Assembly: GCA_046704565.1 (NCBI GenBank) | Contig: JBJKRP010000054.1 | Coordinates: forward strand, 1 to 26,678 | DNA from: FEN-1297 sp046704565 | GTDB taxonomy: Bacteria > Bacteroidota > Ignavibacteria > Ignavibacteriales > Ignavibacteriaceae | Reading direction: 5' to 3' | DNA length: 26,678 nt | Shown: positions 6,022 to 14,034 of the stretch, piece by piece | Position numbering within the stretch: position 1 is the stretch's first letter | Layout of the letters: every line of letters starts with the position of its first letter | Notes under the pieces: generated by a model | Told to the model about the DNA's origin: nothing | Databases searched by the model: none | Seen by the model: the letters and a program-made list of their open reading frames with translations, nothing else | Program-made: the position numbers and the translations under genes

Positions 6022-8592
6022 ATGGTTCAAACCGCAAACATAAAGAAAGAGTTCGTAAGGAAACGCGACAAGCTTTTCCAGGATAACCACAGGCAGAAAG
6101 ATTCCTTCGAATTCAGCTTAGCATACAGCCTTCTGGTTGAAGAGTACATCCGCAAGCTTTCGCTTGATGAAAAGTTTAATTTTGTTCTGGCGTCCGCAGG
6201 CAGCTTCAGCAGAAGAGAGCTTTCTCCCTTTTCCGATATAGACCTGATGTTTATTACTAATTCGGTCGATGAAAATAAGGAAGCGATTTCCAGCCTCGTC
6301 ACTAAGTTCTGGGATAACGGTCTGGAAGCTTCTCATACGGTAAGAGAATTTCCGGATATTAAGAAATATCTTGATACCGACCTCCACACCTTTACACAGT
6401 TTTTTGATACACGTTTCCTGCTCGGTAAAGAATCAATATACAAAGAGTGGAACAAAAGTCTCTTTGATATAATTGGTGAAGAGGAAAAATCAAAATTATT
6501 GAATGAGCTTTCAGAGGATATAAATTTAAGATATGCTAAATACGGTGAGTCGCCGAAAGTCCTTGAGCCGAATGTAAAAAATTCTGCCGGAGGCTTAAGA
6601 GATTTCCAGACTATCGAGTGGATGTATATCTTAATGAACGGAGCCCTTCTTAATAAGCAGATAGAGTCGACGCAGGCGGAGATATTCATCAATCTCCTAA
6701 GGGAAAACAAATATACAACGGAGAATGAATGCGCCAGGCTTCTCGAAAGCTATAAACTGATAATTGCCGTAAGGAATATGCTGCATCTTATCAGCGGGCA
6801 GAAGAACGACAGGTTTGAATTCAATGCGCAGAAAAAGATTTCGTCTATGCTTATCCACCGCAAAGATGCGCTGTCGAGCTTTATGCATGAATACTTTAAG
6901 GCATCCAATATAATCAACCGCTTCTCCAAGTCGATGATAAAGAAATTCCAGGAAGAAATAAGTAACCCGCTGCCCGATTCCCTGGCTATCAATCTTGATG
7001 AAGATTTTATCCTGAAGGGAAAGACAATCTCGTTAAATAAACATGCGAGCTTAAATCTTTCGGATATACTGCGTTCATTTTATTACCGCGGGCTTTACAA
7101 TGCTCACTTCGATGAAAACCTCCGCTCAACAATCACCGAGATTGTTGAAGACTTCCACGATGACGGGAAGAACGAGGCTGAGTCGTCTGTTTTCTTCCGC
7201 GAAATTTTGAGGCTGCCTAAAAACGTCGGCTTAACCCTGTCGGTAATGAATGAGCTTGGCGTGCTTAAAGCCTTTATGCCGGAGTTCAACGACCTGATAG
7301 GGTTTTTGCAGCACGGCGTCTATCACTGCTACACTGCCGATGAACATACGATAATTACAATTCAGAACCTTGAGAAGCTTGAGAAGGATACCTCGCCTCT
7401 CGGAAAAATTTATAATAACCTGAAAGACAAAGAGATACTCCACCTCGGACTGCTGTTCCATGATATTGCAAAGCCTATCAATATTTCCGGGCATGAAATC
7501 ATCGGAGCTGAGATGGCTTCTTCAATTATGAACCGTCTCGGCTACAGCGATGAGGAGATTGAGCAGGTAACATTTCTTGTACGCAACCACCTCGTAATGG
7601 AACAGGTTGCGTTCAGAAGAAATTTAAATGACCCGGAAACACTTAACACTTTCTTTTCCAGGTTCAGCTCACTGAAACAACTGGATTTGCTTTACCTTGT
7701 AACTTATGCAGACCTTTCAGCAGTCAACCCGGTAATATGGACTTCATGGAAAAGCGACCTGCTCGCCGAGCTCTACAAAAAAACCAGGGCGATGATTGAA
7801 GAGCAGATAACCGGCGAGGAGCTTCTTATCTCAAGCATTTATGTTGAACCGAAGGAGATAAGTAAGTTTTCTCCTATAATTTCCGAGCTGCATGTACAGG
7901 AGCATATTGATTCAATCAACGACATCAGCTATGCTCATCAGTTTACCGACCGCGAAATTGCACAGCATGTGGAAGAGATACAGAAAGGTGTGGACGTCTC
8001 GGTACTGTTTAAAGAATATGACGACTACACTGACATAACAATAATAACTACCGACTCCCCTTCACTGCTTTCCAAGCTTTGCGGCGTGCTTTCAATAAAC
8101 GATGCAAACATACACGACGCGAAAATCTTTACCCGCAAGGACGGGATTGTAATCGATAACTTCAGCGTTACCGATTTTAGAACTCATACCAAAATCGAAG
8201 GCGACCGGTTCGACAAAATAGAAAAAGATTTTAAGAACGTTGTCGGCGGACTGCTTCAGCTAAATAAAGAATTTGCCAAGATGAAATCAAAGTGGTGGCG
8301 TATCGAGACAAAGTTCTTTAAACGTGCAGGAAAAATAAGGATTGCTTTTGAGCGGCACGAAAAGTACACTATAATTGATATTTTCTCGCCGGACAGGCTG
8401 GGATTTCTCTACCAGGTAACTTCCAAGATGCATGATCTGGGTCTTTCAATTTACTTTGCAAAAATTTCAACCAAAGGCGACGACATTGTCGACTCATTCT
8501 ATGTTCTGGACAGAAACGGGAAAAGGATAATGCCCGATACTTACGAGTTCATCAAGACAGAGCTTGCCGGAACAATTACTCAAATGCTGTAA
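6022..8592 (+). CDS. glnD: GlnD-type uridylyltransferase / uridylyl-removing protein
   Basis: An 856-residue protein with the full GlnD domain order. The N-terminal nucleotidyltransferase has GSFSRRELSPFSDIDL (residues 60-75), with metal-binding Asp72 and Asp74. An HD hydrolase domain follows, with HCYTADEHT and the HD pair His480-Asp481 in LLFHDIAKP. Two C-terminal ACT domains start near residues 669 and 781. In the known family the protein adds UMP to and removes it from PII proteins in response to glutamine. The usual GGYGRGEL is altered to GSFSRREL, but the Asp pair remains. No PII, ammonium transporter or glutamine synthetase gene is present here, so the target is not shown by context. 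murI follows after 8 bases, so the two are probably co-transcribed. Confidence 0.85.
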   Translation: MVQTANIKKEFVRKRDKLFQDNHRQKDSFEFSLAYSLLVEEYIRKLSLDEKFNFVLASAGSFSRRELSPFSDIDLMFITNSVDENKEAISSLVTKFWDNGLEASHTVREFPDIKKYLDTDLHTFTQFFDTRFLLGKESIYKEWNKSLFDIIGEEEKSKLLNELSEDINLRYAKYGESPKVLEPNVKNSAGGLRDFQTIEWMYILMNGALLNKQIESTQAEIFINLLRENKYTTENECARLLESYKLIIAVRNMLHLISGQKNDRFEFNAQKKISSMLIHRKDALSSFMHEYFKASNIINRFSKSMIKKFQEEISNPLPDSLAINLDEDFILKGKTISLNKHASLNLSDILRSFYYRGLYNAHFDENLRSTITEIVEDFHDDGKNEAESSVFFREILRLPKNVGLTLSVMNELGVLKAFMPEFNDLIGFLQHGVYHCYTADEHTIITIQNLEKLEKDTSPLGKIYNNLKDKEILHLGLLFHDIAKPINISGHEIIGAEMASSIMNRLGYSDEEIEQVTFLVRNHLVMEQVAFRRNLNDPETLNTFFSRFSSLKQLDLLYLVTYADLSAVNPVIWTSWKSDLLAELYKKTRAMIEEQITGEELLISSIYVEPKEISKFSPIISELHVQEHIDSINDISYAHQFTDREIAQHVEEIQKGVDVSVLFKEYDDYTDITIITTDSPSLLSKLCGVLSINDANIHDAKIFTRKDGIVIDNFSVTDFRTHTKIEGDRFDKIEKDFKNVVGGLLQLNKEFAKMKSKWWRIETKFFKRAGKIRIAFERHEKYTIIDIFSPDRLGFLYQVTSKMHDLGLSIYFAKISTKGDDIVDSFYVLDRNGKRIMPDTYEFIKTELAGTITQML

Positions 8593-8600
8593 GGTTTAAC

Positions 8601-9425
8601 TTGAACTTCATGGAAAAAGAAAAACCGGTCGGAGTCTTTGATTCCGGGATAGGCGGGTTAACGGTTGTAAAGAGAATTGCATCATCATTGCCTAACGAAG
8701 ACATTGTTTACTTCGGGGATACTGCCCGCGTGCCTTACGGCTCCAAATCCAACTCAACTGTTATAGAGTATTCAATTCAGGACGCGAAATTTTTAATCAG
8801 CAAAAATGTAAAGGCAATTGTAGTTGCCTGCAATACTTCATCATCGGTAGCAATAAAGGAATTGCAGAGGCAGTTCGATGTCCCGGTTATCGGAATGATA
8901 GAGCCCGGTGCAAATTATGCTTTAAAGGAAACACGGAACGGAAGAATCGGTGTAATTGGGACGAGGGCAACCGTAGGCAACCGGGCATATTCTGCCGAGA
9001 TGAAAAGGTTAAATCCCGAAGTCGAAGTTTTTGAAAAAGCATGTCCGCTCTTTGTCCCGCTTGCCGAGGAAGGCTGGATAAAGCACAAAGCAACCTTTGA
9101 CATCGCCGAAGAATATCTGAAAGAATTAAGAGAGAAGAAAATCGACACGCTTGTTTTAGGCTGTACACACTACCCTATTCTTTCAGAAGTAATTCAGCAA
9201 GTAATTGGAAGCGACGTAACGCTTGTTGATTCAGGAGTTTCGTCGGCAGAATCCGTTAAGTTTGAATTAGACCGCATGGGGTTAAATACAAACAAGTTTT
9301 CTCCCGGCAACCAGGATTATTTTGTAAGCGATATTCCGGCAAAGTTCAAGGAAGTTGCTGAATTGTTTTTGGGAAGAGAAGTAGCGCAGGTACAGAAGGT
9401 GGAATTGGAATCATTATTGTTGTAA
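8601..9425 (+). CDS. murI: Glutamate racemase MurI
   Basis: MurI interconverts L- and D-glutamate, supplying D-Glu for peptidoglycan. The 274-residue product begins the conserved core at GVFDSGIGGLTV (Asp14) and has the two catalytic cysteines, Cys77 in VACNTSS and Cys188 in LGCTHYP, plus the substrate-binding PYGSKS. The length is usual for the family. The start is uncertain. TTG at 8601 is spaced 6 bases from AAGG, whereas ATG at 8610 is closer to the typical homologue start but 15 bases from that site. It follows the glnD-type gene by 8 bases, putting an enzyme of glutamate metabolism beside a nitrogen-status protein. Confidence 0.94.
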   Translation: MNFMEKEKPVGVFDSGIGGLTVVKRIASSLPNEDIVYFGDTARVPYGSKSNSTVIEYSIQDAKFLISKNVKAIVVACNTSSSVAIKELQRQFDVPVIGMIEPGANYALKETRNGRIGVIGTRATVGNRAYSAEMKRLNPEVEVFEKACPLFVPLAEEGWIKHKATFDIAEEYLKELREKKIDTLVLGCTHYPILSEVIQQVIGSDVTLVDSGVSSAESVKFELDRMGLNTNKFSPGNQDYFVSDIPAKFKEVAELFLGREVAQVQKVELESLLL

Positions 9426-9461
9426 AGAAGATCCATCTGTCATTTAATTGTTGAATTGTAA

Positions 9462-9494
9462 AATTATTATTTATTGCCCGGCAATCTAATAATT
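9462..9494. terminator. Palindrome between convergent murI and asparaginase genes
   Basis: AATTATTA (9462-9469) pairs with TAATAATT (9487-9494), and inside it ATTGCC pairs with GGCAAT around a single C. It lies in the 111-base gap between two convergent genes, the place for a bidirectional terminator. T-runs are weak on both sides, so efficiency is uncertain. Confidence 0.4.
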
Positions 9495-9536
9495 AAGAAG
9501 TTGAATAATTCATCCCGTATTTTGATGATTTAAATT

Positions 9537-10514
9537 CTACTTTCCTTCAAACATCTTTTTCAATTCTTCATGGCTGTTTGTTTTTCCAAGAGCCAGCATA
9601 AGCTTTATTCTCGCTTTCTGTCCGTTAAGATATTCTGCAAAGATAACTCCGATTTGATGAAGCCATTTACCTGCGCCGGGATAGCCGTAAATATCAAGCG
9701 TTTCACCAGCGGGGCACCGGGAGACGAGTACAACTGGGATTCCTTTTTCAATAGCATATTTGATTCCTTCAAATACAGGCGGCGGCACATTACCAACGCC
9801 GAGCGCTTCAACTACTAAACCTTTAACTCCGCTGTCCACCGAAAACTTAAAAAACTTTTCATTCATCCCGGCATAGACGGTGAGCAAGTCTACATTGGAA
9901 ACTACCGTTTCCGCCTCAATAGTCTCAAGCTTGCGCGGCAGCCTGTTAAAAATTACTCTTCCGTTCTGAACAAAGCCGAGAGCGCCAAAATCAAGGCTGC
10001 GGAAGCTGTCTATCTGCTCGGTGAAAATTTTTGTTACCTCGCTAGCAGCATTTATCTCGCCGTCAAGACAGACCAATACTCCTAAATCCCTGCTGTTCTG
10101 ATTAAGGCAGACATGAATAGCGTTCATTAAATTTGTTGGTCCGTCCCAATCCGGCTCCGAGCTGTTCTTCATCGAGCCTATTACAACAATCGGGATAGAT
10201 GTTTTAATTGTCAGGTCAAGAAGATACGCCGTCTCTTCAAGCGTATCGGTACCGTGAGTTACAATTACTCCGCTGTAATTTCCTGTCGAAATAAGCTCTC
10301 TAATCTTTTTAGAAAGCTGCAGCATCAATTCAGGAGTCATGTGCGGACCGGGGTGCTTGCCGAAGTCGTAGCATGTGATTTTTGCAAGCTCATTCGCCTG
10401 TGGAATTTTCTCCATTAATTCTTCACCGGAATATCTCGGTACTGCGCCGCCGGTCTTCTCATCAATCATCATCGAGAAAGTACCGCCGGTAAAGACAACT
10501 AAAATATCTTTCAT
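9537..10514 (-). CDS. Cytoplasmic L-asparaginase
   Basis: It hydrolyses L-asparagine to aspartate and ammonia. The 325-residue protein shows both active-site motifs of the bacterial asparaginase family: TGGTFSM with nucleophile Thr12, and VTHGTDTLEETAYLLDL with Thr89 and Asp90. Lys162 lies in SEVTK. These four positions have the same numbers as in mature Escherichia coli AnsB. There is no signal peptide, so the enzyme should be cytoplasmic, as in type I enzymes. The ATG at 10514 has a Bacteroidota-like -7 box (TATATTTA) 23 bases upstream, giving a short leader. It is transcribed alone, convergent with murI and divergent from the Nfu gene. The family is certain. Glutaminase side activity cannot be judged. 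Confidence 0.92.
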   Translation of the reverse strand: MKDILVVFTGGTFSMMIDEKTGGAVPRYSGEELMEKIPQANELAKITCYDFGKHPGPHMTPELMLQLSKKIRELISTGNYSGVIVTHGTDTLEETAYLLDLTIKTSIPIVVIGSMKNSSEPDWDGPTNLMNAIHVCLNQNSRDLGVLVCLDGEINAASEVTKIFTEQIDSFRSLDFGALGFVQNGRVIFNRLPRKLETIEAETVVSNVDLLTVYAGMNEKFFKFSVDSGVKGLVVEALGVGNVPPPVFEGIKYAIEKGIPVVLVSRCPAGETLDIYGYPGAGKWLHQIGVIFAEYLNGQKARIKLMLALGKTNSHEELKKMFEGK

Positions 10515-10830
10515 AATTATTTCCTATTTCCTGATGTAAATATAATGGAAAGCGGAATTAGTTGGCGAGTAAGGGTGATAGCAACATGACATCTGCACTT
10601 ATTAAAATCGTCTTTGAATAAGATATTCAGCACTTCAAAACCCATTTGTTTATATACTCAATCACAAAGTCGAATAAATTATCTTAAACGTATAATTTAT
10701 TATTAACGCCCGTTTCGGCTGCATTAAGTGAATGTTTTTTCAGCTTAGATAGGATTGCATTCATTTCCAATTGTCTTGAAGATGACAGCCACATGGGCTA
10801 TTTTAGCATATAATTTTTGAGGATTTTTTT
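10515..10830. other. Divergent intergenic region (asparaginase / Nfu), no gene seen
   Basis: These 316 bases separate two divergent genes and have no open frame worth calling; the longest plus-strand ATG frame noted is 11 codons. They hold the likely asparaginase promoter near 10537 on the minus strand, and a GAGGA ribosome-binding site (10819-10823) serving the Nfu gene. I saw no strong repeat, riboswitch or sigma-54 site. Confidence 0.6.
10537..10544 (-). promoter_or_regulatory. Possible -7 box TATATTTA for the asparaginase gene
   Basis: The minus strand reads TATATTTA, one base off the Bacteroidota-type TAnnTTTG box, 23 bases before the asparaginase ATG. It is supported by two exact TATATTTG boxes placed similarly before other minus-strand genes in the window. 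No clear -33 TTTG partner was seen. Confidence 0.35.
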
Positions 10831-11373
10831 ATGTTGATGATAACCGATGTTGATTTAACACCCAACCCGCAAGCGTTGAAGTTTATTCTTAATGAACGAT
10901 TATTGAAAGTTGAAACCAGGCAGTTCCACGACAGTCAGGAAGCTGAGAGCGACCCGCTGGCAAAAGGAATCTTTGAGATTGAAGGAGTTGTCTCCGTATT
11001 TTATATGGATAAATTTGTAACTATTGAAAAGTCAAAGGAAACAAACTGGGGACAAATACAAAAGCCGTTGATCGATTTTATTAAAAACTTTGATATAAAA
11101 TCAATTCCGCAAGAAAAAGATATCAAGCCGCTCGAGGAAGATGCAAGCGAGCTTTTAAAACAGATAAATAAAATTTTGGACGAACGAGTCCGCCCGGCTT
11201 TAGCAGGAGACGGCGGCGGACTTCAGGTACTTGGAGTTGATGGATACAAAGTTAAGATTCATTACCAGGGCGCCTGCGGAAGCTGTCCTACGGCTATTTC
11301 CGGTACGTTAATGGCAATAGAAGGATTGTTAAGAAGAGACTTGCATCCGGCAATTGAGGTTGAAGCTGCTTAA
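10831..11373 (+). CDS. Nfu-type Fe-S cluster scaffold/carrier protein
   Basis: A 180-residue two-domain protein. Residues about 8-88 match the Nfu N-terminal domain (PNPQALKFILN, then DPLAKGIFEIEGVVSVF). Residues about 108-178 match the NifU C-terminal domain (LDERVRPALAGDGGGLQVL), with the cluster-binding pair Cys149 and Cys152 in GACGSCPTA. Such proteins bind a 4Fe-4S cluster between two subunits and deliver it to target enzymes. The ATG at 10831 has GAGGA 7 bases upstream; Met3 is an alternative start. It stands alone, with no suf or isc genes around it. The radical SAM gene nearby is one plausible type of client, but that is only inference. Confidence 0.9.
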   Translation: MLMITDVDLTPNPQALKFILNERLLKVETRQFHDSQEAESDPLAKGIFEIEGVVSVFYMDKFVTIEKSKETNWGQIQKPLIDFIKNFDIKSIPQEKDIKPLEEDASELLKQINKILDERVRPALAGDGGGLQVLGVDGYKVKIHYQGACGSCPTAISGTLMAIEGLLRRDLHPAIEVEAA

Positions 11374-11456
11374 ATACAAAAGCTAAGACGAAACGACCAA
11401 ATATTGCCGTTATAGAAATTCCGGGACTGATCGTAATTCAATATTTAAATTTTAAC

Positions 11457-11482
11457 CGCCGCAGTACCGGCGTATAATTTTT
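11457..11482 (+). terminator. Probable intrinsic terminator after the Nfu gene
   Basis: CGCCG (11457-11461), a 6-base loop and CGGCG (11468-11472) form a GC-rich 5-bp stem followed by TATAATTTTTT. It lies 84 bases past the Nfu stop and before the methyltransferase gene. The stem is short, so strength is uncertain. Confidence 0.45.
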
Positions 11483-11565
11483 CACAACTGGACTTTCTAT
11501 CTATAGTAATTTTCTTTTAATAAATTAGTTCAGAATAATTATTCGCGTAACGGACAATATACCAG

Positions 11566-12069
11566 ATGGATAGCCTTTATTTTGCCGCCTCGGAAATTGG
11601 CGGCTTAGATTTCAAGATTTTTACCTCTCATAAAGGCGTAAGGCAAATCTTCATAAATAAGAGAGACGGAGCTGTTGAAACTCCCGATCTTATAAGCCTT
11701 CATCCCGATGATCCCTTTATGTTTAATGTATTTGAAGAACTTTCTCAATATTTTAAAAATGAGCGGAAGGTCTTTTCCGTCCCGCTCGATCTTTTCGGAA
11801 CAGACTTCGAGGTAAAAGTATGGAAAGAATTGTTAAAAATTCCTTTCGGAAAAGTTATTTCATACTTAGAGCTTTCAAAGAGACTTGGAGATGATAAGCT
11901 AACCCGGGCTGTAGGTAAAGCAAACGGCTCAAATCCAATTCCGATAATCATTCCATGTCACCGTGTAATTAATTCCGACGGCTCTTTAGGCGGATATTCT
12001 GCCGGACTACATATAAAGAAAAAGCTGCTTAAACTGGAAGGAAGCTTAAGCCTCGGACTATTTGATTAA
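11566..12069 (+). CDS. Methylated-DNA--[protein]-cysteine methyltransferase (Ogt/AGT type)
   Basis: It repairs O6-methylguanine in DNA by transferring the alkyl group irreversibly to its own cysteine. The 167-residue product has a poorly conserved N-terminal domain (about 1-75) and the conserved DNA-binding and active-site domain. That domain includes FEVKVWKELLKIPFGKVISY (residues 81-100), RAVGKANGSNPIPIIIPCHR with acceptor Cys131, and GGYSAG. The PCHRV motif and the asparagine before it are intact, so it should be active. The length is normal for the single-function enzyme, with no Ada-type sensor domain. The gene is probably transcribed alone and converges with the radical SAM gene only 16 bases away. 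Confidence 0.93.
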   Translation: MDSLYFAASEIGGLDFKIFTSHKGVRQIFINKRDGAVETPDLISLHPDDPFMFNVFEELSQYFKNERKVFSVPLDLFGTDFEVKVWKELLKIPFGKVISYLELSKRLGDDKLTRAVGKANGSNPIPIIIPCHRVINSDGSLGGYSAGLHIKKKLLKLEGSLSLGLFD

Positions 12070-12085
12070 GCTGCAATGTGGTATT

Positions 12086-13474
12086 TCAAGCAGCTACTTC
12101 TCTTCTGAATGCCGTCCTGCCGTCCGGTTCTTCGTCAAAAAACATTTGACCGTTATTATTCCTAATCAGCTCGTTGAGTTCATCCTGGTAGAAAAATTTT
12201 TGTCTTCCAAAGGCAGGGCGTAAATCTGTAAGCCACGTAGCCTTCTTATCAAACTTTGCAAAGAAGGGGCGCTTGCACCAATCGGGGTTTCTTGCCTGAA
12301 TTAAATTGAGGACAAAAACCTTCTCGCCTCTAACCTCGGTAACGCCTTCAATAGCAACCTTACCCGGAAGCGCAGACATAGACGGTCCCCGTACTGTACG
12401 GCTTAAACCCGATACCTGTTTGTAAGCATTCCTAAAAATTTTGTAAGCTCTGATTAACGGGATGGCAAAATAATTTTTAGCTCCGGTGTTTCTTTCTATA
12501 AAGAAGTAATACGGAATGCATCCCAGGTTGACCTGCTCTCTCCACATCCTTGCCCAGATTTCGGAGTTGTCATTAATATGTTTTATTAATGGCGACTGAG
12601 TCCGAATTTCTGCGCCTGTATTGCGGATTCTTCTTACTGCCTCTTTTGCAACATCGGTAGAAAGCTCTTTCCAGTGATTATAATGCCCCATGATTGAAAG
12701 ATGCTTTCCCGCGCTAACTACCTTTTCGAAAAGACGAAGTACATCATCTGCCCCGTCGTCTGTAACATACTTATACGGCCAATACGCTACGGACTTTGTT
12801 CCGATACGGATTGTTCTGATGTGGTCGAATTCCGGCTGAAGGAGCGGCTCAATGTAGGCGCGCAGGTTTTGAGCCGACATAATCATGGGGTCACCTCCGG
12901 TAATTAATATATCGGTAAGCTGTTTGTGCTTTGCAAGGTATCCCTGGAAGCGCTTAGATTCGTCAGTTGCAAACCTTAACTCGTTCATACCTACAAACTG
13001 CGCCCACCTGAAACAAAATGTGCAGTAAGCATGACATGTTTGCCCGCGGGATGGAAATATCAACGCCGTCTCTCTGTACTTATGCTGTACGCCGTTTACG
13101 TGCTCGTCTTCGAGGTAAGGTACGTTGATTGTCATCTGCGCCGCAGGATGCGGATTCAACTCGAGACGTATTTCATCCGCAATTGCTTTCAACTCATGTG
13201 AGCTTAATTCTTGTCTTAATGCTGCTGCCATCCTTTCAAATTGGTCTTCGGTCAGCATTTCCCTTTGCATAAAGGTCAACTGAAAGATCGGGTCATCCGG
13301 TATGTTGTTCCAGTCGATCAGCTCATCGACGACATAATTATTTGTGCGGAAAGGAAGGACGTTTGAAACGACTTTCAAAGCAAATCTTTCCTCTTCGCCA
13401 AGCTTCTGCAACTGTTGAATCTGCCCGATATTCCATATGCCGAAGAATCTCATCTTTTTAGGCTGTATCTTCAT
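12086..13474 (-). CDS. KamA-family radical SAM aminomutase-like protein, atypical
   Basis: A 462-residue radical SAM enzyme. The cluster motif is Cys147, Cys151 and Cys154 in TCHAYCTFCFRW (CxxxCxxC). GGDP (193-196) is the SAM-binding turn. Arg156, two residues after the last Cys, matches the lysine 2,3-aminomutase Arg that holds the substrate carboxylate. SALPGK (Lys372) is in the place of the PLP-binding lysine of GGGGK. The Asp that precedes that glycine run in lysine 2,3-aminomutase is not present (RGPSMSALPGK), so the substrate may not be lysine. The ATG at 13474 has a perfect AGGAG six bases upstream. The gene stands alone on the minus strand, with repeats upstream that may regulate it. 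Family membership is firm; the reaction is not. Confidence 0.85.
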   Translation of the reverse strand: MKIQPKKMRFFGIWNIGQIQQLQKLGEEERFALKVVSNVLPFRTNNYVVDELIDWNNIPDDPIFQLTFMQREMLTEDQFERMAAALRQELSSHELKAIADEIRLELNPHPAAQMTINVPYLEDEHVNGVQHKYRETALIFPSRGQTCHAYCTFCFRWAQFVGMNELRFATDESKRFQGYLAKHKQLTDILITGGDPMIMSAQNLRAYIEPLLQPEFDHIRTIRIGTKSVAYWPYKYVTDDGADDVLRLFEKVVSAGKHLSIMGHYNHWKELSTDVAKEAVRRIRNTGAEIRTQSPLIKHINDNSEIWARMWREQVNLGCIPYYFFIERNTGAKNYFAIPLIRAYKIFRNAYKQVSGLSRTVRGPSMSALPGKVAIEGVTEVRGEKVFVLNLIQARNPDWCKRPFFAKFDKKATWLTDLRPAFGRQKFFYQDELNELIRNNNGQMFFDEEPDGRTAFRREVAA

Positions 13475-13524
13475 AGCATTCTCCTTTTTTATTTTTAAAG
13501 ATAGAAATAGCTAATCTTTCATAG

Positions 13525-13551
13525 AGATTAACACAGATTAAACCAGATTAA
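13525..13551. repeat. Three AGATTAA repeats with an exact 10-base period
   Basis: AGATTAA occurs at 13525-13531, 13535-13541 and 13545-13551, one per helical turn. An inverted copy TAATCT lies at 13512-13517. The array is about 50-80 bases upstream of the radical SAM start and just upstream of a possible -7 box (TATCTTTA, minus strand, 13503-13496). An activator array or a simple intergenic repeat are both possible. Confidence 0.45.
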
Positions 13552-13577
13552 CTACTTATTTTATTTGCGCGAGTATA

Positions 13578-13597
13578 AAATCCGGGCTACCGGATTT
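13578..13597. other. Perfect 8-bp hairpin, AAATCCGG-GCTA-CCGGATTT
   Basis: A perfect inverted repeat with a 4-base loop lies between the small-protein gene and the radical SAM gene. On the plus strand a run of eight T follows after about ten bases. On the minus strand no T-run follows. It could be a weak plus-strand terminator stopping read-through from the methyltransferase side, or a secondary structure upstream of the radical SAM gene. Confidence 0.4.
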
Positions 13598-13682
13598 CGT
13601 GTGATATTTTTTTTGCAATATAAGAAATATTTTCAATAAGTCAAGAGCAGGATGGAACAAAAAGGATTTTTATAAGGGAAAT

Positions 13683-13706
13683 AAAAAAAGCGGCAGTCAG
13701 CCGCTT
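13683..13706 (-). terminator. Intrinsic terminator of the 54-residue protein gene
   Basis: Read on the minus strand, AAGCGGC, a 5-base loop and GCCGCTT form a perfect stem followed by a run of T (A-run at 13683-13689). It begins 6 bases after the stop codon. This is the clearest intrinsic terminator in the window. Confidence 0.85.
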
Positions 13707-13711
13707 AAGAT

Positions 13712-13876
13712 TTATTTAATTTCTGAAACCTTGCTTATATCGTCAAGCTTTACAAATCTTTCATTAAACTTGAAAGTTCCTTTCGAAGACTTAATAGATT
13801 TTATCAGTTTTACGCTTACGCCTTCGACTTTCTTTTTCGCTTTTGCCTTATCCGCAAATGTTTGCTGCTTTGCCAT
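13712..13876 (-). CDS. Small basic protein, 54 residues, DUF4295-like
   Basis: A complete small gene: ATG at 13876, TAA at 13714-13712, a GAGGTG ribosome-binding site about 6 bases before the start, a TATATTTG -7 box upstream and a classic terminator directly after. The product starts MAKQQTFADKAKAKKK and continues with KLIKSIKSSKGTFKFNERFV. It is strongly basic at the N-terminus, with no Cys and no membrane segment. The pattern of a Lys-rich start, then VKxIKSxKSxKGxFxF, resembles the small DUF4295 proteins of Bacteroidota, but I am not certain of the match. Such a short basic protein with its own strong signals may bind RNA or the ribosome, which is inference. It is short enough to be missed by automatic annotation. 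Confidence 0.75.
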   Translation of the reverse strand: MAKQQTFADKAKAKKKVEGVSVKLIKSIKSSKGTFKFNERFVKLDDISKVSEIK

Positions 13877-13901
13877 ATTTACACCTCAAATTTTAAGTGT
13901 G

Positions 13902-13909
13902 CAAATATA
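13902..13909 (-). promoter_or_regulatory. Bacteroidota-type -7 box TATATTTG for the small protein gene
   Basis: The minus strand reads TATATTTGC 26 bases before the ATG, matching TAnnTTTG exactly. The distance leaves a leader of about 20 bases. The region about 19-20 bases further upstream is T-rich but lacks a perfect TTTG, so the -33 element is weak. Confidence 0.5.
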
Positions 13910-14034
13910 GGCAATGCGCCCGAAATATAAAAGGATTCTCTGCAACACCAAACCTACAATATAGATACATGAACGTGCATTTTTAACCCATGCAATTATG
14001 CTCAACGTTTTGTTAAAGTGGAATGAATTGTTTG

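Noticed and set aside
10686..10745. Weak stem CATT/AATG followed by TTTTTT in the asparaginase-Nfu gap
   Set aside because: A four-base stem is too weak to call a terminator or leader structure.
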